Assembly: GCA_964620595.1 (NCBI GenBank)
Contig: CAZUHP010000001.1
Location: 186,001-250,000 of the forward strand
Direction: 5' to 3'
Source: Desulfocarbo sp964620595
Lineage (GTDB): Bacteria; Desulfobacterota; Desulfarculia; Desulfarculales; Desulfarculaceae
Length of the DNA stretch: 64,000 nt
Shown: in pieces, positions 58,637 to 64,000 of the stretch
Layout: every line of letters begins with the position of its first letter
Numbering within the stretch: the first letter of the stretch is position 1
Position numbers and translations under genes: made by a program
The notes under the pieces: generated by a model
Seen by the model: the letters and a program-made list of their open reading frames with translations, nothing else
The model's database searches: none
Told to the model about the DNA's origin: nothing

Positions 58637-60643
58637 ATGGCCGACGGTCGGGCCGAGATAGATCAACTTTGTGTGAATACCATCCGCATGCTGGCGGTGG
58701 ACATGGTGGAGGCGGCCAACTCGGGCCACCCGGGCATGCCCCTGGGCGCGGCGCCCATGGCCTACGTGCTGTGGTCGCGCTTTCTGCGCCACAACCCGGC
58801 CGACCCGGCCTGGCCGGCGCGGGACCGTTTCATCCTCTCGGCGGGCCACGGCTCCGCTCTGCTCTATGCCCTCTTGCACCTGACCGGCTATGACCTCTCC
58901 CTGGAGGATCTCAAGAACTTCCGCCAGTGGGGGGCCAAGACCGCGGGCCACCCGGAGTACGGCCTGTGCCCCGGGGTGGAGGCCACCACCGGCCCCCTGG
59001 GCCAGGGGTTCGCCATGGGGGTGGGCATGGCCATGGCCCAGCGCTACCTGGCCGGCCGCTACCACCGCCCCGGCTTCCCGGTGATGGACCACCACGTGTA
59101 CGCCATTGTCTCGGACGGCGACCTCATGGAGGGGGTGGCCTCCGAGGCCGCCTCCCTGGCCGGCACCCTGGGCCTGGGCCGGATCGTCTACCTCTATGAC
59201 GACAACCACATCTCCATCGAGGGCGGCACCGAGCTGACCTTCCGCGAGGACGTGGGCCGGCGCTTCCAGGCCTACGGCTGGCAGGTGCTGGAGGTGGCCG
59301 ACGGCAACGACCTGGCGGCCATTGAGCAGGCCATAGACCAGGCCCGGGCCGACGGGGAGCGCCCCAGCCTGATCCGGGTCCGCACCCACCTGGGCTTTGG
59401 CAGCCCCAAGCAGGACACCCCCGGCGTGCACGGCGAGCCCCTGGGCGCCGAGGCCGTGGCCCAGACCCGGGAGCGCCTGGGCTGGCCGGCAGAGGCCTTC
59501 CACGTGCCGGAGGCGGCCAGGGAGCACCTGGGCCGGGCAGTGGAGCGGGGCCGGGTCTGGCAGGAGGAATGGAACCAGCTCATGGAGGGCTACCAGGCCG
59601 AGCATCCCGGCCAGGCGGCCGAGTTCAAGCGGGTGCTGGCCGGCGAGCTGCCCCCGGGCTGGCAGGAGGCGGCGCCGGTGTTCGCCCCGGAGGAAGGGCC
59701 CGTGGCCACCCGGGCCGCCTCGGGCAAGGTGCTGAACGCCCTGGCCGGCGCCCTGCCCGAGCTGGTGGGGGGCTCGGCCGACCTGGCGCCCTCCACCAAG
59801 ACCATCATCGCCAGCTCGGGCGACATGCGCGGCCGGGGGGCGGACTGCGGCCGCAACGTGCATTTCGGGGTGCGCGAGCACGCCATGGCCGCGGCGGTGA
59901 ACGGCATGGCCCTGCACGGGGGGGTGATCCCCTACGGCGCCACCTTCTTCGTCTTCTCCGACTACTGCCGCCCCTCCCTGCGCCTGGCCGCGCTCATGAA
60001 GTGCCACTCCATCTTCATCTTCACCCACGACAGCCTGGGGGTGGGCGAGGACGGGCCCACCCACCAGCCCGTGGAGCACCTGGCCTCGCTGCGGGCCATC
60101 CCGGGCCTTACCACCATCCGCCCGGCCGATGCCAACGAAACCGCCGCCGCCTGGCAGGTGGCGCTCAGCCGCAAGGCGCCCACCTGCCTGGTGCTCACCC
60201 GCCAGAAGCTGCCCATCCTGGACCCGCGGCTGCATGCCATGGCCGACGGCGTGGCCCGGGGGGCCTACGTGCTCAACGAGGGCGGAGACCCCTCCCAGCT
60301 CATCCTGATCGCCACCGGCTCGGAGGTGCACCTGGCCCTGGAGGCGGCCAAGGAATTGGCCGGCCAGGGGGTGCGGGCCCGGGTGGTGTCCATGCCCTCC
60401 TGGGAACTCTTCCAGGAGCAGGACCAGGCCTACCGGGACAGCGTGCTGCCGCCGGCGGTGAAGGCCCGGCTGGCCATAGAGGCCGGGGTCACTCTGGGCT
60501 GGGAGCGCTGGGTGGGTGATAATGGAGATGTGGTGGGAGTGGACCGCTTCGGCGCCTCGGCGCCGGGTGGCAAGGTCCTCGCCGAGTACGGCTTCGACAA
60601 GGACCAGGTAGTGGCCAGGGCCTTGGCCCTGGTGAAGGGGTAG
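58637..60643 (+). CDS. tkt: Transketolase
   Basis: The 668-residue product (ATG 58637, GGGAGAAG upstream) has the transketolase motifs: NSGHPGMPLGAAPMAYVLW, HGSALLYALLHLTGYDL, the ThDP motif VSDGDLMEGVASEAASLAG ending in DDN, and the C-terminal GVREHAMAAAVNGMALHGG and FTHDSLGVGEDGPTHQPVEHLASLRAIP. It transfers two-carbon units between pentose-phosphate and glycolytic sugars. It heads a four-gene operon with gnd, zwf and pgl (26-base gap to gnd). Confidence 0.97.
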   Translation: MADGRAEIDQLCVNTIRMLAVDMVEAANSGHPGMPLGAAPMAYVLWSRFLRHNPADPAWPARDRFILSAGHGSALLYALLHLTGYDLSLEDLKNFRQWGAKTAGHPEYGLCPGVEATTGPLGQGFAMGVGMAMAQRYLAGRYHRPGFPVMDHHVYAIVSDGDLMEGVASEAASLAGTLGLGRIVYLYDDNHISIEGGTELTFREDVGRRFQAYGWQVLEVADGNDLAAIEQAIDQARADGERPSLIRVRTHLGFGSPKQDTPGVHGEPLGAEAVAQTRERLGWPAEAFHVPEAAREHLGRAVERGRVWQEEWNQLMEGYQAEHPGQAAEFKRVLAGELPPGWQEAAPVFAPEEGPVATRAASGKVLNALAGALPELVGGSADLAPSTKTIIASSGDMRGRGADCGRNVHFGVREHAMAAAVNGMALHGGVIPYGATFFVFSDYCRPSLRLAALMKCHSIFIFTHDSLGVGEDGPTHQPVEHLASLRAIPGLTTIRPADANETAAAWQVALSRKAPTCLVLTRQKLPILDPRLHAMADGVARGAYVLNEGGDPSQLILIATGSEVHLALEAAKELAGQGVRARVVSMPSWELFQEQDQAYRDSVLPPAVKARLAIEAGVTLGWERWVGDNGDVVGVDRFGASAPGGKVLAEYGFDKDQVVARALALVKG

Positions 60644-60668
60644 GATCCGACCCCAAAGGGAGGGCTGG

Positions 60669-61577
60669 ATGCAAATAGGCATGGTCGGCCTGGGGCGCAT
60701 GGGCATGGGTTTGGCCCGGCGCCTCCTGCGGGGCGGTCACCAGGTGGTGGCCTACAACCGCACCCTGGCCAAGACCCGGGAACTGGCCGCGGAAGGGGCG
60801 GTGGCGGCCCGAAGCCTGGGGGAGCTGGTGCAGGACCTGGAGCGGCCGCGCGCGGTGTGGATCATGCTGCCCGCCGGAGTGGTGCAGCCCCACCTGGAGG
60901 AACTGGCCGGTCTCCTGGCCGAGGGCGACTTGGTGGTGGAGGGCGGCAACAGCCCCTACCAGCAAGACCAGGGCCGGGCCGAGATGCTGGCCCAAAAGGG
61001 CGTCGCCTACCTGGACGTGGGGGTGAGCGGCGGCATCTGGGGCCTGGAGCAAGGCTTCTGCCTCATGGTCGGCGGCCCGGAGGAGGCCTTCCAGCGCCTG
61101 GAGCCGGCCCTGGCCAGCCTGGCCCCGCCCGGAGGCTACCTGCACTGCGGCCCCCACGGGGCCGGCCACCTGGTCAAGATGATCCACAACGGCATCGAGT
61201 ACGGCATGATGCAGGCCTATGCCGAGGGCTTCCAGCTCCTGAACGACAGCCCCTTTGGCCGGGACCTGGACCTGGCCGCCATCGCCCGCCTCTGGAACCA
61301 GGGCAGCGTGGTCCGCTCTTGGCTGCTGGAGCTTTTGGCCGGCGCCTTGGCCAAGGACCCCCGCCTGGAGGGCCTGGAGGCCTTTGTGGAGGACTCGGGC
61401 GAGGGGCGCTGGACCGTGGAGCAGGCCTTGAGCAGCGCCACCCCGGCGCCGGTCATCACCCTGGCCCTGATGGAGCGCTTCCGCTCGCGCCAGGACGATT
61501 CCCTGGCCGACCGGGTGCTGGCCGCCCTGCGCCGGGAGTTCGGCGGCCACCCGGTGAAAAAGGCGGAAAAGGCATGA
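60669..61577 (+). CDS. gnd: 6-phosphogluconate dehydrogenase, short form
   Basis: The 302-residue protein has the Rossmann motif GLGRMGMG (7-14) with NRT (30-32) after the second strand, which usually marks NADP preference. GGNSPYQQDQGRAEML and the catalytic GAGHLVKMIHNGIEYGMMQAYAEGF also fit. It is the 300-residue type, not the 470-residue enterobacterial one. It oxidatively decarboxylates 6-phosphogluconate to ribulose 5-phosphate. The stop overlaps the zwf start (ATGA). Confidence 0.93.
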   Translation: MQIGMVGLGRMGMGLARRLLRGGHQVVAYNRTLAKTRELAAEGAVAARSLGELVQDLERPRAVWIMLPAGVVQPHLEELAGLLAEGDLVVEGGNSPYQQDQGRAEMLAQKGVAYLDVGVSGGIWGLEQGFCLMVGGPEEAFQRLEPALASLAPPGGYLHCGPHGAGHLVKMIHNGIEYGMMQAYAEGFQLLNDSPFGRDLDLAAIARLWNQGSVVRSWLLELLAGALAKDPRLEGLEAFVEDSGEGRWTVEQALSSATPAPVITLALMERFRSRQDDSLADRVLAALRREFGGHPVKKAEKA

Positions 61578-63196
61578 GCGCCCGCGGCGAGCAGGGCGCG
61601 CGCGCCTCCCGCCCCCCGCGCCCCCCGCGCCCCCCCACTGCTTCGCCGCCTGCCGTGGGCGGGGCCACGGTCACCGGCAGCGCGGCCTTGGCGGCGGACG
61701 CCTCCTGCCTGTTGGACAGCCGCCTGGACCCCTGCACCATCGTCATCTTCGGCGCCTCCGGCGACCTCGCCGCCCGCAAGCTGATCCCCGCCCTGTACAC
61801 CCTCTACCTCAACCACGGCCTGCCCGAGCCCTTCCTGGTGGTGGGCGCGGCCCGCACCGCCATGAGCGAGGATTCCTTCCGGGCCCGGATGCGCGAGGCC
61901 CTGGCCGGCCAGGGCAGGCTGGACATGGGCCGATGGGAGGGCTTTGCCCGCTGCCTGCGTTACCAGGGGGTGGAGTACGACTCGGCCGAGTCCTACGCCG
62001 AGCTGGCCCGGCGCCTGGACGAGCTGGCCCGGTCCGAGGGCGTGGGCCCCAACCGCATCTTCAACCTGGCCCTGCCGCCCCAGCTCTACGCCACGGTGGC
62101 CACCCGCCTGGGCCAGGCCGGCCTGGCCAGTGAGGAACGGGGCTGGGCGCGGCTGGTGGTGGAAAAGCCCTTTGGCCGCGACCTGGCCAGCGCCCGGGAG
62201 CTGGCGCGGGCCATTGGCAGCGCCTTTGGCGAGCACCAGGTGTTCCGCATCGACCACTACCTGGCCAAGGAGACGGTGCAGAACGTATTGCTCCTGCGCT
62301 TCGCCAACGCCATCTTCGAACCCCTGTGGAACCGCAACTACGTGGAGCAGGTGGTCATCATGGCCACCGAAACCCTGGGGGTGGAGCACCGGGCCGGGTA
62401 CTACGACCAGGCCGGCGTGCTGCGGGATATGTTCCAGAACCACATGATGCAGCTTTTGGCCCTCATCGCCATGGAGCCGCCCGCCAGTTACGGCGCCGAC
62501 CGGGTGCGCGACGAGAAGACCAAGGTGTTCCGTTCGCTCCGGCCTTTTCCAGTGGAGGGCGTGTACGACCACCTGGTCCTGGGCCAGTACGACCAGGGCG
62601 AGATCAAGGGGCGGCCGGTGCCGGCCTACCGGGCGGAGCCCGGGGTGGCGGGCGATTCGCTCACCCCCACCTTTGCCTTGATGCGCTGCTTCGTGGACAA
62701 CTGGCGCTGGCAAGGGGTGCCCTTCTACCTGGTTTCGGGCAAGCGGCTGCGGGCCAAGCGCACCCGCATGGTGATCCAGTTCAAGGAGGTGCCCCACTCG
62801 CTCTTTCGCCAGAGCCTGGGCGAGCACATATCCGCCAACCGGCTCACCCTGGGGGTGCATCCCGAGGAGGACATCACCCTCACCTTCCAGACCAAGAGCC
62901 CCGGCGCCAGGCTCTGCCTGCGCTCGGTGAAGATGGTCTTCGACCACCGGCAGGGCTATAGCGGCCCCAGCCTGGACGCCTATGAGAAGGCGCTCCTGGA
63001 TTGCATGCTGGGCGACCAGATGCTTTTCTGGCGCCAGGACGGGGTGGAGCTGACCTGGGCCTACCTGGACCCGGTGGTGAGGCGTTGCGAGACCTGCGAC
63101 AACAGGGCCGGGCGGCTGCATCCCTACCCCGCGGGCTCCTGGGGGCCCGGGGAGGCGGGCCGGCTCTTGCCGGCCTGGCCCGAGGCGGCCCTGTGA
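61574..63196 (+). CDS. zwf: Glucose-6-phosphate dehydrogenase
   Basis: The 540-residue product starts at ATG 61574, overlapping the gnd stop. It has the NADP motif FGASGDLAARKL (59-70), VEKPFG (196-201), and the substrate site RIDHYLAKE (225-233), with Ala for the usual Gly. The first 45 residues include a Pro/Arg run (PPRPPRPPT) encoded by a C-rich repeat (61606-61638), and precede the point where E. coli Zwf begins. A start nearer residue 43 would lose this leader but has no obvious ribosome site. It makes 6-phosphogluconolactone and NADPH. Confidence 0.92.
   Translation: MSARGEQGARASRPPRPPRPPTASPPAVGGATVTGSAALAADASCLLDSRLDPCTIVIFGASGDLAARKLIPALYTLYLNHGLPEPFLVVGAARTAMSEDSFRARMREALAGQGRLDMGRWEGFARCLRYQGVEYDSAESYAELARRLDELARSEGVGPNRIFNLALPPQLYATVATRLGQAGLASEERGWARLVVEKPFGRDLASARELARAIGSAFGEHQVFRIDHYLAKETVQNVLLLRFANAIFEPLWNRNYVEQVVIMATETLGVEHRAGYYDQAGVLRDMFQNHMMQLLALIAMEPPASYGADRVRDEKTKVFRSLRPFPVEGVYDHLVLGQYDQGEIKGRPVPAYRAEPGVAGDSLTPTFALMRCFVDNWRWQGVPFYLVSGKRLRAKRTRMVIQFKEVPHSLFRQSLGEHISANRLTLGVHPEEDITLTFQTKSPGARLCLRSVKMVFDHRQGYSGPSLDAYEKALLDCMLGDQMLFWRQDGVELTWAYLDPVVRRCETCDNRAGRLHPYPAGSWGPGEAGRLLPAWPEAAL
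61606..61638. repeat. C-rich repeat in the 5' coding part of zwf
   Basis: Units GCCCCCCGC and CCCCCCGCG occur in tandem (61611-61637), coding for RPPRPPRPPT. It resembles the CCCCGTCGCC family without the GTCG core, and is a degenerate or convergent member. Confidence 0.5.
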
Positions 63197-63918
63197 TAAG
63201 GGTGCAGGTGCTGGGCAGCGCCGGCGAGCTGGCGCGGGCCGCGGCCTGGTACGTGCAGAGCCGGGTGTTGGAGGCCATGCGCCAGAGGGGGCGGGTGCTG
63301 CTGGCGCTCTCCGGCGGCTCCACCCCCCTGCCCCTGTACGAGCGCCTGGCCGGGCTGGCCCTGCCCTGGGAGCACCTGCACCTGTTCTGGGGCGACGAGC
63401 GCTGCGTGCCGCCCCAGCACCAGGAGAGCAACTTCGGCCGCGCCCGCCGCACCCTCTTGTCCCGGGCCCCCCTGCCCCCGGGCAACCTGCACCGCATCCA
63501 GGGCGAGCTGGGGGCGGCCGCGGCGGCCCAGGCCTACCAGGACGAGCTGCGGCGCTTTTTCGGCGACCAGCCGCCGGTCATGGACCTGGTGCTCCTGGGC
63601 ATGGGCGCCGACGGCCACACCGCTTCCTTGTTTCCCGGCGGGCCGGAGCTGGACGAGGAGGAACGCTGGGTGGTGGCCACCCTGCCGCCGGCCGGCGTCA
63701 CTCCCCCGCTGGAGCGGGTGAGCCTGACCCTGCTGGTGCTGAACGCGGCGCGCTCGGTCTTGTTCCTGGTGTCCGGCGCGGACAAGCGGCCCGCGGTTTC
63801 CAGCATCCTGGCCGGGGGGCGGGAGCTGCCCGCCGGGCGGGTCCGGCCGGCGGGCGAGCTGGCCTGGTTCATGGACCGGGCGGCAGCACCAGGGGGAGGC
63901 GGCCCGCCCCGGCCCTAG
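63193..63918 (+). CDS. pgl: 6-phosphogluconolactonase
   Basis: The 241-residue product starts at GTG 63193, overlapping the zwf stop (GTGA). It has the Pgl motifs LALSGGSTPLPLYERL, FWGDERCVPPQHQESNF and LLGMGADGHTASLFPG. It hydrolyses 6-phosphogluconolactone to 6-phosphogluconate, completing the oxidative branch with zwf and gnd. The last 15 residues are Gly/Pro-rich. Confidence 0.94.
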   Translation: MIRVQVLGSAGELARAAAWYVQSRVLEAMRQRGRVLLALSGGSTPLPLYERLAGLALPWEHLHLFWGDERCVPPQHQESNFGRARRTLLSRAPLPPGNLHRIQGELGAAAAAQAYQDELRRFFGDQPPVMDLVLLGMGADGHTASLFPGGPELDEEERWVVATLPPAGVTPPLERVSLTLLVLNAARSVLFLVSGADKRPAVSSILAGGRELPAGRVRPAGELAWFMDRAAAPGGGGPPRP

Positions 63919-63966
63919 GGGCTGGAAGGTTGATTTCCCCTGCCGGCCGTGCTCAAATGGCCCATC

Positions 63967-64000
63967 ATGTGCGGACGGTTCAGCAGGACTCAAGGCGGGG
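63967..64000 (+). CDS. SRAP (HMCES/YedK-like) protein, 5' end only
   Basis: The window ends within the first 11 codons, which read MCGRFSRTQGG. Met followed by Cys2-Gly-Arg-Phe is the invariant start of SRAP proteins, whose Cys2 crosslinks to abasic sites in ssDNA. Only this signature is visible; the rest lies outside the window. Confidence 0.7.
   Translation, partial: MCGRFSRTQGG

Noticed and set aside
1..64000. tRNA, rRNA, insertion sequences, prophage or integrase genes
   Set aside because: I looked for cloverleaf ends, rRNA motifs, transposase or integrase frames and long terminal repeats and found none; no scan with dedicated tools was possible.

Overview
The window looks like chromosomal DNA from a high-GC, flagellated, anaerobic member of the Desulfobacterota (former Deltaproteobacteria). 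A sulfate reducer of the Desulfarculus/Desulfovibrio type is my inference. The evidence is a DVU0524-type FlgM-associated protein next to flgM, the gene order fliR-flhB-flhA-flhF-flhG-fliA-cheY-fliL, and a three-gene Tmc-like redox complex (cytochrome b, HdrD-like Fe-S protein, tetrahaem cytochrome c3). I see no rRNA, tRNA, CRISPR array, insertion sequence or prophage.

Layout. (1) 1-6633, minus strand: a tightly overlapping operon of five sugar-transfer genes around a Maf-type flagellin glycosyltransferase, read from a sigma-54 promoter at 6689-6704. The last gene runs off the left edge and carries four runs of eight G/C just inside its start. (2) 6901-9364: a hypothetical gene with its own sigma-70-like promoter; divergently, the DVU0524 homologue and flgM behind a sigma-28 promoter; then csrA-fliW. 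(3) 9493-19030, minus: flgF-G-A-H-I-J-N-K-L from a sigma-54 promoter at 19081-19096. FlgJ is a rod-binding domain fused to an M23 peptidase. (4) 19460-34587, minus: one long run motA-(motB-like)-motB-fliL-fliM-fliN-fliO-fliP-fliQ-fliR-flhB-flhA-flhF-flhG-fliA-cheY-fliL2-107 aa-DUF2802, with a sigma-54 promoter at 34629-34644. It encodes stator, switch, export gate, placement GTPases, sigma-28 and a CheY. (5) 34805-39923, minus: fliK-flgD-flgE from a sigma-54 promoter at 39967-39982. The four sigma-54 sites plus one sigma-28 site give a readable flagellar hierarchy: RpoN controls rod, hook, stator, export and glycosylation genes, and FliA (encoded here) feeds flgM. Flagellin, cap, MS-ring, export ATPase and RpoN activator genes are not in the window.

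(6) 40224-53350: housekeeping and accessory genes: DUF1285 protein, FmdB-type zinc ribbon, Mrp/NBP35 ATPase, dtd, larB, prmA-rsmE, topA-dprA, a secreted degenerate von Willebrand-like protein, a fatty acyl-CoA synthetase and sfsA. (7) 53624-56200: tmcC-tmcB-tmcA. (8) 56336-58307: convergent truD and trmB. (9) 58637-63918: a compact pentose-phosphate operon, transketolase-6-phosphogluconate dehydrogenase-glucose-6-phosphate dehydrogenase-6-phosphogluconolactonase, followed by the first codons of an SRAP (HMCES/YedK) gene.

The most unusual non-gene signal is a family of G-rich tandem repeats built on GGCGACGGG. It occurs at five clear sites and two degenerate ones, nearly always at gene boundaries, and at two sites it has become protein-coding sequence.
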